DNA from: Cloeon dipterum
Taxonomy: Eukaryota > Arthropoda > Insecta > Ephemeroptera > Baetidae
Length of the DNA: 64,000 nt
Assembly: GCF_949628265.1 (NCBI RefSeq)
Contig: NC_088786.1
Location: forward strand, 13,702,001-13,766,000
Direction of reading: 5' to 3'
The translations under genes and the position numbers were made by a program. Positions 1 through 12,485 of this stretch are shown here, in pieces. The notes beneath the pieces are model-generated. The model saw only the letters and a program-made list of their open reading frames with translations. It searched no databases and was not told the origin of the DNA. The number at the start of each line of letters is the position of its first letter. Within the stretch, counting starts at the first letter, position 1.

Positions 1-139
1 GTTAAAATTTACCTCCAGATTATTTTACTGGTACAAGCCTTCACAAAACAGCACTCCTATTCTTTGGTTAAAAAATAAAATGTATTTCTCATGCTGCTAA
101 GTTAATTGATACGATAATAGTTAATCCCTTTTTCCCCAG

Positions 140-2604
140 GAAGTAGCAAGCAGGAACAATTTTGAGAACTGGACTGTCATTAGTGCTGAATTGGGTGGAA
201 GGCGCTCCATGTACCAATGTTTTCTTCACTATCAAAGCGTCCTAAACCGGTTCAGAGATGGCTGGACTGATGCTGACGACAAAAAGCTAAAAGCCTCCGT
301 CAAAGCTCTCAAGCACGACAAATTCGTTCCGTGGGAAAAGGTGCGTTCAAATTGTCACGTACAACTTTTACAAGTGAACTTCCCAACTCGCTAACTCAGG
401 TTGCTGAGCAACTTCCTGGAAAAAGTGTCACACAGATTGTAAAGAGATGGACCCAGCACCTTGATCCCCGAATCAAATCTGGTGGCTTCACTGAGAGAGA
501 TGACATGATTTTGACAGCGGCAAGAAGCCAGAAGATGACTTTTAGACAGATCACAGCTTTACTTCCTGGCAGAACAGAGAGTCAACTCCGAATCCGTTAC
601 ACCAGACTGGAGTGCTTCAAGCCCAGTGTGCCTTGGATTCCGTAAGTATAAATTACATAAGATTTTTTAGAAAGAGTAAGTGCATTCAGGCAGCTGAAAT
701 AAACAAGCGCTTGTCAATTGACAAATTTTTTCCATGGAATCAAGTGTTGCTCATTTGAAAAGCATATATGATGTTTGTGTTAGCATTTTGGCTGTTCAAA
801 TTTGTTCCATTGCCTGGTGTAAGAGTACACCAATTTTTGCCGTCAATATCTAATTATCGTTGAAACATATAATCTTAATATTTTTCTCATGCTATCCGAG
901 TTTTTGGATATGATGACTGAATTGTTTTCTTCAGTGAGGATGACCAGAAACTTCTAGCTTTGGTTAAGCAATTCAAAGGCAGCAAAGATCTCTGGGCTAT
1001 CATCTGCGAATATTTTCCCGAAAGAGACAGACAGCAGTTGAAAGGCCGTTACAAACGCCTTCAAAATGATTGTGCAGGGGTATAGCAAAGCAAAAAACTA
1101 AATTACTTCATTTATGCTTTATGTCAATTCGCAGGTCAAAAACACGCTACCGCGGAAAGGGAAGAAGTCTATCTGGACTCTAAACAAGAGACGGACTACT
1201 CCAGTAAACACTTAAAACGTTTATTCAGTATTATGTATGTCTAATTTCCATTAAGTAGATTTTCAATGCGAGGAATGTGATTAAATTTGCCTCGAACGCT
1301 CAGAATGCTGGCAAAGTTGGCCGCAAGGGAAGAAAGAAAGATGCTTTGGATTTGGAGTTTGATCAAGTCTTCCGCAGTCACTATGCTCAACCTAAAGGCC
1401 GCAAGAGAAGTTACTGAGACGTTTTTCACTTAATTCCACTAACTAAAACACACTTCCTATAACGTTTTGCCCTACAGAGTACCACCCTAATTCAGCAGAT
1501 CCTGAGAGTGTGGTGGAAGGCCGTCGACTGGCTGAAATGTTTGGCGTTCACCTGAACTGGGGGCGAGAGCACAATTTGGTTAAAGCCGCATCAAGCGACC
1601 CCGACTTCCATGGCGTGTTGAACGTGTATAGGCAGCTGAAAATGATGCATCGCGAGGAAGGCTGGAACCCGGCCAGCAACCAAGTTGCCCAGCTCACTCC
1701 TCCAAACATTTGCACACTGATTGGTCTGCGAACACTGCTGCTTGAGGAACGCAACATCCTGGCCATGACCCTCCAAGGCCAAACTGAGGTACCAACGTAT
1801 CTGAAGGGCATCGTGGAGAGAGCCGACTTGAACTGGGAGGATGTGGGGAACAGTAAGAGCTTTGTTCTTATATAATTCCTAATTAAATCTAAACCACTAA
1901 CAATAATAAAGAGTAAATATTAAAATAATATATGTAAGGTCGCGTAGCTGGAAAATTGTCGTCGAAGTCTTACATGTGTGCATTTTCTATTGATTTGTAG
2001 ATGATGGAGGAGTGCATTTGAACAACAATGACACATTGCCTCCGTCATCAGACCAACATATTTCGCCAGCGTTGGCCATTTCTCTCTTCAAGCAACGATT
2101 CTTCTCGCTGTTTATTTGGCCGAGTTTGATGTCTCAGCTAGCGTAAGAATTATGATCATTTTGACTTGAGGAGAGATTGTGACAAAATGTACATTAATAC
2201 CAAGGCCTTCGTTGGACTACAAGAAAGATCTATTTGAGGGCGAAAGAATGGCTTGTGCCAGCTCAGATGAGGAAGGTGAAGCTGTTGAAAATCTCTTTCT
2301 TGACTTTGATACGGACGAAGAAGCCAAGAAGCTTGAGGAGTGAGTTTTGAATTCCTTAACTTACTGTTAATATCCATTCCATTCCAAATTTTTCAGGTCT
2401 AGTGAGGAGGATCAAAAGAAGCAACTCATGGAAAGGTGGCTGGAGTATCGGGAGCAGAAGATCAATCAGCCTGATGAAGAGAGCAATGAATTGCCTTCAG
2501 TGTTACAGAAGAAAAGGCGGTTGCCTAAGAAGAGGGGAAGGAAGAAGTTGGATGTAGATGATTGGCTTCAGTCCCACATCAGGAACAATCTTGATTCCTG
2601 GTAA
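140..2604 (+). CDS. SNAPC4: Myb-repeat protein, probable snRNA-activating protein complex subunit 4 (3' part)
   Basis: Nine exons can be joined in phase: 140-340, 400-641, 935-1079, 1135-1203, 1259-1409, 1478-1852, 2001-2142, 2205-2339 and 2397-2604. They encode 555 residues ending at TAA 2602-2604; the 5' part lies left of the window. The first three exons hold successive Myb/SANT-like repeats with spaced Trp or aromatic residues (WTVISAELGGR, QLPGKSVTQIVKRW, FRQITALLPGR, LWAIICEYFPER). Serial Myb repeats followed by a basic then acidic tail fit SNAPC4 (SNAP190), the DNA-binding subunit that recognises the proximal sequence element of snRNA promoters. The C-terminus is rich in Lys/Arg (KKRRLPKKRGRKK) and looks nuclear. 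The exon from 1259 would stop at TGA without the inferred donor at 1410. Another multi-Myb protein is possible because the N-terminus is not visible. Confidence 0.68.
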
Positions 2605-3759
2605 AATGTACACACTTCCACTGTTAATACTAGTAAATCATTGCTTTGTTATATCATATCCCATAATTAATTTGTATGTTTAAAGTGGTACTTCAAACTT
2701 AAAATATGTTCCGATTTTTTCTTAAAGAAATTAACAAAGACATCTACACACCAAAGTATTTTGATTTTGTGGATAACGCAGTGGATAGTTAATTTTTTGT
2801 TTTAAATTTAAAATACAATTAATTCCATCATCGTCTCAAAGTTTGCCAACTGTTTACAACACAGATAATTTGTACCATCTGAATTTTTAAACCTCCAATT
2901 TCATAATTGTTTGTTAGATTGCTGCGCTAATGAAAATATTTGTTCTGGCGCAATGGTTTTAGGTGAAAAATAAATTTCTGTCGCAATAATATATTTCTTC
3001 AGCGTTTCCCTTGCTTCTTGTCAACACAAGTCTTGGTAGAAGTTTGACCAGTTAATGTATCCTACAGATTTATATAAGAGGCTCTTGTGGCTAGCTGATT
3101 TGAATCTTAATTATCTTATACTCAATGCCCCCACAGAAACAATATTTTGTCATTTTGGGTCTTAAAATGGACTAGAGATGATGAGTTGCAATTAAGAAAG
3201 CCGAATCAATTATATTAACTTGATGAGTAGCAATTATGCAGCTCCTGATCTGGAGGTGTGGGTAATAAATAACGCCCCACAGGTTTAATGGCAAGTCATG
3301 AAAGTTGCCCTCAATATATTTATGGACATACCAAAATGACACGTTTTTCCTGATATGCGACAGTTGATCAAGGTTAAATGTTAAATATTTCCAGAAATTT
3401 TTTAACATAAAACATTGGGTTGCTAAACTAATTGCACCCAGTTAACTTCTGATTGGAAATTAACTGCAAAACAGTGCGGGATTGAGTTTCATTTTTCAGA
3501 CTAGCATTCTGGTTAGTTCATTAATGGGTAAAATCAGGGGGAGTAAATATAATGCAAAGATAAGGAGGAAAAACAAAAACTAGGTTCATTATTCATTCTT
3601 TGGAATTCACATCTTTCCTGAAAATATAATAAATGTGTGCGCCAAACTTTAGGCATACAAAAATATATTTCATGTTGGGATAATTACATCAGATTTAACA
3701 AATTTCTATAACTGGTGATGTCCACTTTAACATATTGGACATCGCAGTAATAAAATGAC
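2605..3759. other. Intergenic region between convergent genes
   Basis: AT-rich sequence between the end of the Myb gene and the stop of the minus-strand gene. It should hold both 3' untranslated regions. No coding exon, RNA gene or ordered repeat was recognised. Confidence 0.5.
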
Positions 3760-4741
3760 TCACCATAAACACTTTTCTAATTCCTCATAATTATATGCGG
3801 TTTCTAAAATTTCTTTTACAGGCCCAGTGCAAAATGTTAGCTCTGATGAAGAATCTAATTCATAGGAGCCCAGCATTTCCTCTAGCTCGTCATTCCTCCA
3901 AAATTGAGCGGTTTGAATTTGATCACCTGCAACCTCGTTGAGCTGAATTGTGAGAAGCCTCTCAAGCTCTTTCCTGTAATCTTCAGTTTCTTCAAATATG
4001 TAGCCAAACTCAGGCATAACTCGCAGTGCGTTGATACGTGAATTTCTGTAATAAACAAATATTTTAAATCCTCAAACAGTATAAGGTTTTTATCATTTGA
4101 ATTGTTAAAAAGAATTTTACAAATTCTATATTATAATCATATCAGAACACAAAACATTTTTAAAAATTTGTGAAGAAAATCAGATTAAAATTATAAGCAC
4201 AAAATATTGAAACCACAATACCAAACTTACATGTCCATTGCTGACCCTATTGATGGTGAACATGGTGGGTAATACTGGGGTAGACGAGGCGGGGTATAGT
4301 ACTGATTAGTAGCACTGTAGTGGTAATTCATATAAAAGTTCTGCGGCATTTTCAGTTGCGATGTGTCAATTCTTTGTCCTTGATAAATATCGTGCCTGTG
4401 CATGTATTGCATTCCATTGTATCTTAGGGAAGCATAGCCATTCTCGTACTGATTCATGAACCCTGGTTGGTTCATTCGAATTTGAGGCCTTGAATTTGTC
4501 CTAACTCTTCTGCAGCTAATTGGGGTAGAGGCTTCCACCTTAGGTTTCTGCAACAAAAATTTTATTAAAAATTATTGAAATCAATATATCTTGGCAGTAT
4601 TACCCTTTTATTGTATTTTCTTGGTCTTTTTGGCTCCTCTAAAGGTGGTTTTGTTCGTCCTGCGTCGGTTTTCTTAGGGGTGTTGAACAGAAGATCTTTT
4701 GACACAAATCTAATATTTCCCGTGCTGTTATTCATCTCTTC
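3760..4741 (-). CDS. Uncharacterised protein, three exons visible
   Basis: I do not recognise this gene. Three minus-strand exons join in phase: 4604-4741, 4231-4547 and 3760-about 4047, with stop at 3760-3762. The first contains a possible start (MNNSTGNIRF) just inside an acceptor, so an upstream non-coding or coding exon is likely. The product is about 245 residues: a basic N-terminus (KRPRKYNKR), a middle rich in Tyr, Asn, Gln, Pro and Met (YYTPPRLPQYYPP), and an acidic C-terminus with regular Glu/Leu spacing (ELEEMLGSYELDSS, YNYEELEKCLW). The basic and acidic ends around a disordered middle suggest a nuclear adaptor, but that is inference from composition only. The clean phase of both introns is the main evidence that it is real. 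Confidence 0.55.
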
Positions 4742-6932
4742 CTGCAAAAATAGCACATTTGCCCATTAGATGATTGGGAGGAAAATATTTTGTAAATAGA
4801 GGATTAGACTTTAGCTGAAATAAATGAATAAAAACGACACACAATTAAGCACGCTTTTGATAGCAAAAATTGAAATAATACACCTGATATCATTTTTACA
4901 TAAGTACATGAAAATTTAATAGCGCAATACATAAAAATATGTAATAGTTTTCGCAAAAACTTGGGCTAAGGATAGTAGAGATTAGGAGCCGACAATTATA
5001 GGTTAGAAATCGCCTGACATCCCGCCTTATGAATAGCATTGGGGTATAACAGCATTTTCAAATCCTCTCTACTATCACTCTCGTGCAAATTATAAGCTTT
5101 TATTCGCCATCGCATTATTTTAATTCTTTTATCGCTGCATTGACCGTGACTTCTTTTTAAATGGAACGCAAATTTTAGTGTTGCAAATATATCTCAAGAA
5201 TTTATTTAAATTCAACACTTTGTCGGAGGTTACAGGCATGCAATCGCCGCTGCTACAGTGATAATGGGAATTCGAAACGAAGTGTGTGGTGGCAGGATCT
5301 GTAAAGAGGTAATCGAGATAATATGTTTTTCCTCGCTTGAATTAAGAGCGCTACTTTCATTGAAAGGATAATTATATTTGAGACTGAGAAATTGAGGAGT
5401 CTTCGTCTATTATTATTCAACTTTTCTGCACTATCTGTATGCATATGAAATCAAATCAATATAGAATCGTAGCGAAAATAGAAGTTCAAGAGTTCTAAAA
5501 CATCAAATTAATGTTACAAACGTTACAAATAATATGATATAAAATTGGAAAACTTCTGTCCGCGAGCCCAGGCAAAAATCTGATTCTTTCGCTATGATAC
5601 GGTAATGCAATAATGAATTTTCGTCATAAAAACTAATAACATGAAGCATGGGGGGTATTAAATGCGCTTACTGAGACAGATGACGAAAGACGACCCAAAT
5701 CTGATTTATATTTGGGTAGCAGTAAAAAAGTGGTAAGCCTCTGCCAGGCGTGCTTAGGGTTGCGAGTTGAATGAATTCACGTGTGCACTTGTCAAAACTT
5801 CAAGCAAGCTTCGACTCGTCTATCACTTGAGGAATTTTCCCCGAATTTCCTGCCGCCGCGCTCTCTCCTTAAGCGCTCTCGTCTGATTGACATAAAACAA
5901 AAACAACATGACAGAGCTGCAGTTTGCTTCTGCCACTGCTTTTCCTGTTGAGTAAGGTCTTGAGTTACAATACCGCAGTACTTGTAAAAACGGTAGTGGG
6001 TGGTGTTTGATTCTAAAATGTCCGTAAAAAACGGAATAAATGACAGAGAATCTTAATTCTTTATTACACCATCCTATACTAATGTTGTTGCACACGTAAT
6101 TCAGTGCGACACGCGCGTGGTGCAATTCAGCTTTTTCGCCTCCTTTATTACTACTGTGGCAATCATAAAAATTATCTTGAAGGAGTATGTAGCCTGTTGT
6201 GATCATGCTGCTCGTGTTAAAACTGTAAAAGCATTCAAATTCAGCTGTAGAGCTGTCGAAATTCCAACAAATAGGGGATCCACTATCTGTATCCACCGCA
6301 ATCGCGGTGTTAAAAGTCGAACCCAAACAAATGACTCACAAGCTACAAACAAAAAATTTAACCCAGCATCTGAACGGGATAAAAATGATCATGCATTTGT
6401 GGCATTGTAGTGTTTCACTATATTTTTCATTAAAATACTGACCTGTTAAAACTGAATGGAATCAACACTAAATTTGTCGTAAAATAATTTAATTTTTCCA
6501 CTTGATGGTGCATTTTTCTTTTGACCTTTTGACCTTGTAAATAACACTTTGATGACACAGAATTGGTTTGCTGTTTAAAAATTCTAAGGAGGTCCAAAGG
6601 CTGTGAGTTATAATGTAATATTTAATATTTTTCGAAATGATACATATATTTATTTGATCTCTAAATAATTTGGAACCGGTTTAAATGAAGGCCATAATAT
6701 ACTAAATGAATCAAATAAATCGTGAGTTGCGCACTGGCCACCGGTTTCACTAATCATATTATTTTAAATTGTGTACACATTTTTTGCGGTAGTATTAAAC
6801 ACAGTTTTTAATTGAATTGAATAATATCTTCTTTGCATCTGCTATTCGGTCAAAAATTATTACAATGAATTTAATACTGAAAATTTAATTTGAATTATGC
6901 TCATTATAACAAACAAATAACTCTTATGTATT
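4742..6932. other. Non-coding AT-rich region
   Basis: Upstream flank of the minus-strand gene. A 504-base minus-strand ORF at 5823-6326 lacks splice context and family resemblance, so I treat it as chance. No other gene, RNA or clear repeat is seen. Confidence 0.45.
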
Positions 6933-6962
6933 CCCGCATAAAAAAATATAACCCAGGAATAT
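6933..6962 (+). repeat. Left terminal inverted repeat of the outer element
   Basis: Starts CCCGCATAAAAAAATAT and pairs with 22395-22424. The first 17 bases are identical and about two thirds of the next 13 match. Confidence 0.65.
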
Positions 6963-7865
6963 CCGGAATAATCTTAGATTAATCAAAATTTACCCGAAAA
7001 AATTAATCCAAAAAAATGATCCAGGATGAATACTGTATTAATCGAGATTAATCTATGAAGGTTTAAGATCAATCTAGAGATTAATCTAAAAATATATCCT
7101 CAGATTATTCTTTGGATCATTCTGAGATTAATCCAAAAAAATAATTTTTGGAATTTTCTTAGAATGAATCTAGATTAACCTTAAAATGTTTTAAAGTTAA
7201 TCTAGAGATTAAATTACAAGAATATCCCTAGAATAATCCCAAAGGGGAAATTTGAATATAGTTAATAGAATATCCCCAGATTATTCTATGGATCATTCTG
7301 AGATGAATTCTCAATATTTTTTTAATGTTCCTAGAATATTCTTTAAAAAACCCCTAAAAGAGAAGAACTTAGATATTTTTCTTACAATTAAAAACATAAA
7401 AATAAGTATGAAACATAATTTAATCAAGAAAATGAACTGCCATATGTACTGTTAAATATTTTGAAATCGTTATCACAAAAATTATTTTTTCTCGCAAATA
7501 TTTTTTAATTAATGCGATGGATTCAATTTTTATATTAAAACCTAACAAATTTTTCATTATCTTAACACAAAATTATGATGCCTTTATTTTTCAAAGTATC
7601 TGCCCAGATTAAAAAGGGTAAACATCATAAATGCGATTGAATAAATTAATTTCTTAACACAAGGAGTCTTAATTAATGCTACCGACAAACGGGCCAATTT
7701 GAATAAAAAATCAGAAGGACAAAAAAGGGTTAAAAGGGCGATTTTAGTGTGCGCGTGGTAGCGGCGGCTGCACATGCATGCACGCACTTGCATGGAATGC
7801 CTGCTGCCTGCCTCTGTTGTGGAGCGGGGGAGGGGCGACGGGCGGTGGCAGCAGCAAGAGACTTA

Positions 7866-7873
7866 CAAAATCC
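7866..7873. repeat. 8-bp target site duplication, left copy
   Basis: CAAAATCC here is repeated exactly at 21204-21211, directly outside the two 573-bp terminal inverted repeats. An 8-9 bp duplication is the size known for Merlin/IS1016-type transposases. Confidence 0.88.
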
Positions 7874-8446
7874 GGTGAGCTTCGGGTTATCCGGTAGTGA
7901 TGTGCAAATTGAAATGGCAACGTCGCAGAGGGAGGGGCTTAGGCCAGCTGGGCAATGGATGTTAGATGAGGAGTTGCCACGCTCGGTACTTTACTTTAGA
8001 CACGGGATCATCTAGTGCTGCAACCCCACGGCTAGTACGAAGGTGGACCTGACAGATTCAGGCGCTCAGGATGTTTCAGGTCGTCAACATTAAGTTATTG
8101 TATTATGATAAATAAAGGAATAAAATTCAAATTGAATAAGAAACATTATTTTGCTATTTGAAACTAACAAAATATAGTACTGAATTGAAATAAATTGTTA
8201 CGCCGTCAGGTACTCGGGGCACAAGGTTAAATAAAACATTTCTTTTTAAAACAAGTTCATTCGCAGAAAATACCAAACAAATAAATTCACGGTGTTTAGT
8301 CACTAAGTAAAATTCCATTCTGACACTGGAATCTATTTAATTTGCCAATTTCCGGTACTCAGGGTCACAGTTTGAATACACGGAAAAAAGGTTGCACGAT
8401 TTTTGAGTCGCGATTGTGCCATAAAATAATTAATTGGACCAACTGA
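7874..8446 (+). repeat. Left 573-bp terminal inverted repeat
   Basis: Matches the reverse complement of 20631-21203 end to end with equal length and few substitutions. It contains degenerate tandem copies of the unit amplified in the arrays: GGTACTCGGGGCAC at about 8207 and GGTACTCAGGGTCAC at 8354, spaced 147 bp, then 143 bp to the first array unit. The same repeat ends in ATTAATTGGACCAACTGA, also part of each 142-bp unit. Confidence 0.92.
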
Positions 8447-8496
8447 AGAAAGAAAATCGATTTCCGACGCGGGAATTTAAATAATTCGCTTTTTCA

Positions 8497-10626
8497 GGTA
8501 CTCAGGGTCGCAATTAAAAATCACGGGAACCAGTTTACACGGCTTTCTCGACGGGAACGTGTCGCAGATAATTAATTGGACCAACTGAAGAAAGAAAATC
8601 GATTTCCGATGCGGGAATTTAAATAATTCGCTTTTTCAGGTACTCAGGGTCGCAATTAAAAATCACGGGAACCAGTTTACACGGCTTTCTCGACGGGAAC
8701 GTGTCGCAGATAATTAATTGGACCAACTGAAGAAAGAAAATCGATTTCCGACGCGGGAATTTAAATAATTCGCTTTTTCAGGTACTCAGGGTCGCAATTA
8801 AAAATCACGGGAACCAGTTTACACGGCTTTCTCGACGGGAACGTGTCGCAGATAATTAATTGGACCAACTGAAGAAAGAAAATCGATTTCCGACGCGGGA
8901 ATTTAAATAATTCGCTTTTTCAGGTACTCAGGGTCGCAATTAAAAATCACGGGAACCAGTTTACACGGCTTTCTCGACGGGAACGTGTCGCAGATAATTA
9001 ATTGGACCAACTGAAGAAAGAAAATCGATTTCCGATGCGGGAATTTAAATAATTCGCTTTTTCAGGTACTCAGGGTCGCAATTAAAAATCACGGGAACCA
9101 GTTTACACGGCTTTCTCGACGGGAACGTGTCGCAGATAATTAATTGGACCAACTGAAGAAAGAAAATCGATTTCCGATGCGGGAATTTAAATAATTCGCT
9201 TTTTCAGGTACTCAGGGTCGCAATTAAAAATCACGGGAACCAGTTTACACTGCTTTCTCGACGGGAACGTGTCGCAGATAATTAATTGGACCAACTGAAG
9301 AAAGAAAATCGATTTCCGACGCGGGAATTTAAATAATTCGCTTTTTCAGGTACTCAGGGTCGCAATTAAAAATCACGGGAACCAGTTTACACGACTTTCT
9401 CGACGGGAACGTGTCGCAGATAATTAATTGGACCAACTGAAGAAAGAAAATCGATTTCCGACGCGGGAATTTAAATAATTCGCTTTTTCAGGTACTCAGG
9501 GTCGCAATTAAAAATCACGGGAACCAGTTTACACGACTTTCTCGACGGGAACGTGTCGCAGATAATTAATTGGACCAACTGAAGAAAGAAAATCGATTTC
9601 CGACGCGGGAATTTAAATAATTCGCTTTTTCAGGTACTCAGGGTCGCAATTAAAAATCACGGGAACCAGTTTACACGGCTTTCTCGACGGGAACGTGTCG
9701 CAGATAATTAATTGGACCAACTGAAGAAAGAAAATCGATTTCCGATGCGGGAATTTAAATAATTCGCTTTTTCAGGTACTCAGGGTCGCAATTAAAAATC
9801 ACGGGAACCAGTTTACACTGCTTTCTCGACGGGAACGTGTCGCAGATAATTAATTGGACCAACTGAAGAAAGAAAATCGATTTCCGACGCGGGAATTTAA
9901 ATAATTCGCTTTTTCAGGTACTCAGGGTCGCAATTAAAAATCACGGGAACCAGTTTACACGACTTTCTCGACGGGAACGTGTCGCAGATAATTAATTGGA
10001 CCAACTGAAGAAAGAAAATCGATTTCCGACGCGGGAATTTAAATAATTCGCTTTTTCAGGTACTCAGGGTCGCAATTAAAAATCACGGGAACCAGTTTAC
10101 ACGACTTTCTCGACGGGAACGTGTCGCAGATAATTAATTGGACCAACTGAAGAAAGAAAATCGATTTCCGATGCGGGAATTTAAATAATTCGCTTTTTCA
10201 GGTACTCAGGGTCGCAATTAAAAATCACGGGAACCAGTTTACACGACTTTCTCGACGGGAACGTGTCGCAGATAATTAATTGGACCAACTGAAGAAAGAA
10301 AATCGATTTCCGACGCGGGAATTTAAATAATTCGCTTTTTCAGGTACTCAGGGTCGCAATTAAAAATCACGGGAACCAGTTTACACGGCTTTCTCGACGG
10401 GAACGTGTCGCAGATAATTAATTGGACCAACTGAAGAAAGAAAATCGATTTCCGATGCGGGAATTTAAATAATTCGCTTTTTCAGGTACTCAGGGTCGCA
10501 ATTAAAAATCACGGGAACCAGTTTACACGACTTTCTCGACGGGAACGTGTCGCAGATAATTAATTGGACCAACTGAAGAAAGAAAATCGATTTCCGACGC
10601 GGGAATTTAAATAATTCGCTTTTTCA
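8497..10626 (+). repeat. Tandem array, 15 units of exactly 142 bp
   Basis: Each unit begins GGTACTCAGGGTCGC and the starts run every 142 bases from 8497 to 10485. Variation is limited to a few positions, such as ACGGCT, ACGACT or ACTGCT after the TTTAC motif and CGACGCGGG versus CGATGCGGG, which mix along the array. That suggests unequal exchange rather than simple end growth. The array continues directly from the left terminal repeat. It breaks at 10627, where TTTTTCAG runs into unrelated sequence. Confidence 0.95.
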
Positions 10627-11527
10627 GTGATGAGTACGAAATAATGTTTTTATAGCGCAAAATTACACACCACGATTGTTAAACCCCTACTAACCTCTTC
10701 CTTTTTTTATACATGCCAAGACAAAAGATGACACATCACAATACAATATTTAGTCTTTTGTAATAAACTGGCAGCAGTATTTTTTTCATTTCCTTGAATT
10801 GTCGCTATAGTCTCATTTTCTTTATTTCACCCGGAGAATTGATTTTCGTGTTAATTAGATTTACGAATCGGATGGTCGCAGCGAAACCTTGAACTTTATT
10901 TGTTTAAAATCCTGGATAAGAATTCAGTTGCGTACCTTTTGCTTATTTAAGGTTAGAATTTAAATAAATAAGCTGGCATTCCTTACTTTTCAACCAAAAT
11001 TTTGATCAATGGCATTTGGCCATTAGAATGTGATCCTATAATTAATGATTAATGATCAAATATTCAGATTGCTTTATCGTTCCTCTAATTATTTTGCTGG
11101 TCAAGTGACAAACAGCGGAGAATTGAAGTTGTTTGAATTATTATTCAGAGTGACTCTAACAGAGAAAAAATGCCTTTCGGTCGTAAAATTGGCCATAGTT
11201 ACGTTACTGAAGTTAAGATAATGCGGTCGAGACTTTGAAAATAAAATAAAAATTCTTACTGTGACTTGCAAGTTAAAAGAGGGGCAACACGTAGATAGAT
11301 GTGGAAGAGAGATGATGCTCGGCAGAGGTCAGGAAACCGTCTGCGGTCTGAGCTGGCGAAAGCAGCCTCGAAGTTCAGAGGGGGGAGGGGTGGATGTGAC
11401 ACCACTTGGGGTGTCACGGTCTAGTCTGTGATGGATAAAATAAAGTTTGGGCACTAAAGTTACTTTAAGTTAAACAGTGCTCGCTTGTCGTTGGAGGAAA
11501 AATAAAGAGAGTCCAATTTTATTTTCG
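10627..11527. other. Unique spacer between the inverted 142-bp arrays
   Basis: About 900 bp with no coding exon I can support. A GC-richer part near 11281-11420 carries an 8-bp perfect stem, GTGACACC at 11396 with GGTGTCAC ending at 11417, and an AATAAA about 25 bases further on. It could hold the transposase promoter or first exon, but nothing proves this. Confidence 0.4.
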
Positions 11528-12203
11528 TCAGTTGGTCCAATTAATTATCTGCGACACGTTCCCGTCGAGAAAGTCGTGTAAACTGGTTCCCGTGATTTTT
11601 AATTGCGACCCTGAGTACCTGAAAAAGCGAATTATTTAAATTCCCGCGTCGGAAATCGATTTTCTTTCTTCAGTTGGTCCAATTAATTATCTGCGACACG
11701 TTCCCGTCGAGAAAGTCGTGTAAACTGGTTCCCGTGATTTTTAATTGCGACCCTGAGTACCTGAAAAAGCGAATTATTTAAATTCCCGCGTCGGAAATCG
11801 ATTTTCTTTCTTCAGTTGGTCCAATTAATTATCTGCGACACGTTCCCGTCGAGAAAGTCGTGTAAACTGGTTCCCGTGATTTTTAATTGCGACCCTGAGT
11901 ACCTGAAAAGGCGAATTATTTAAATTCCCGCATCGGAAATCGATTTTCTTTCTTCAGTTGGTCCAATTAATTATCTGCGACACGTTCCCGTCGAGAAAGC
12001 AGTGTAAACTGGTTCCCGTGATTTTTAATTGCGACCCTGAGTACCTGAAAAAGCGAATTATTTAAATTCCCGCATCGGAAATCGATTTTCTTTCTTCAGT
12101 TGGTCCAATTAATTATCTGCGACACGTTCCCGTCGAGAAAGCAGTGTAAACTGGTTCCCGTGATTTTTAATTGCGACCCTGAGTACCTGAAAAAGCGAAT
12201 TAT
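11528..12203 (-). repeat. Inverted array of about five 142-bp units
   Basis: Same unit as at 8497-10626 but on the opposite strand; the marker GACCCTGAGTACCTG recurs at 11606, 11748, 11890, 12032 and 12174. The last copy is cut inside the unit near 12203. Together with the left array it forms a large inverted repeat around the 0.9-kb spacer. Confidence 0.93.
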
Positions 12204-12485
12204 CAAATATCTGGCGTTCCAATTAAAACACTTTGGTGTGGGGGGACGAAAAGATTGCAACACTGGGCTCAAGATTATTTGCGGCCACTCGGGCCACTCA
12301 GGCACAATGTAATCCGCTTGGCGGTGTTATTGGGGCCTGGGACCCAGTGAGCTCATAGCTCACGGGAAGTGCTGTGCAGATGTTCTAAACAAATATGTTT
12401 ATATTTCAAACTGAGAAAGATTATTATGAACCTTACATGTGTTTTATTCATCCCATGTTGATTGAAAATTGCGATTCAATTTCAG

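Noticed and set aside
5823-6326. Minus-strand ORF of 167 codons
   Set aside because: No family resemblance, no splice context and biased chance composition in AT-rich intergenic DNA.
7749-8015. ORF at the left end of the transposon and its mirror copy at 21062-21247
   Set aside because: The shared part is simply the terminal inverted repeat read in one frame; the left copy crosses the insertion boundary.
8497-10626. CRISPR-like array
   Set aside because: The whole 142-bp unit is repeated with no variable spacers, and the setting is eukaryotic.
12204-12470. First exon of the transposase ending at a GTGAGC donor near 12339
   Set aside because: It gives a phase-compatible join but has no Met codon in frame before an upstream stop, so the true start is left open.
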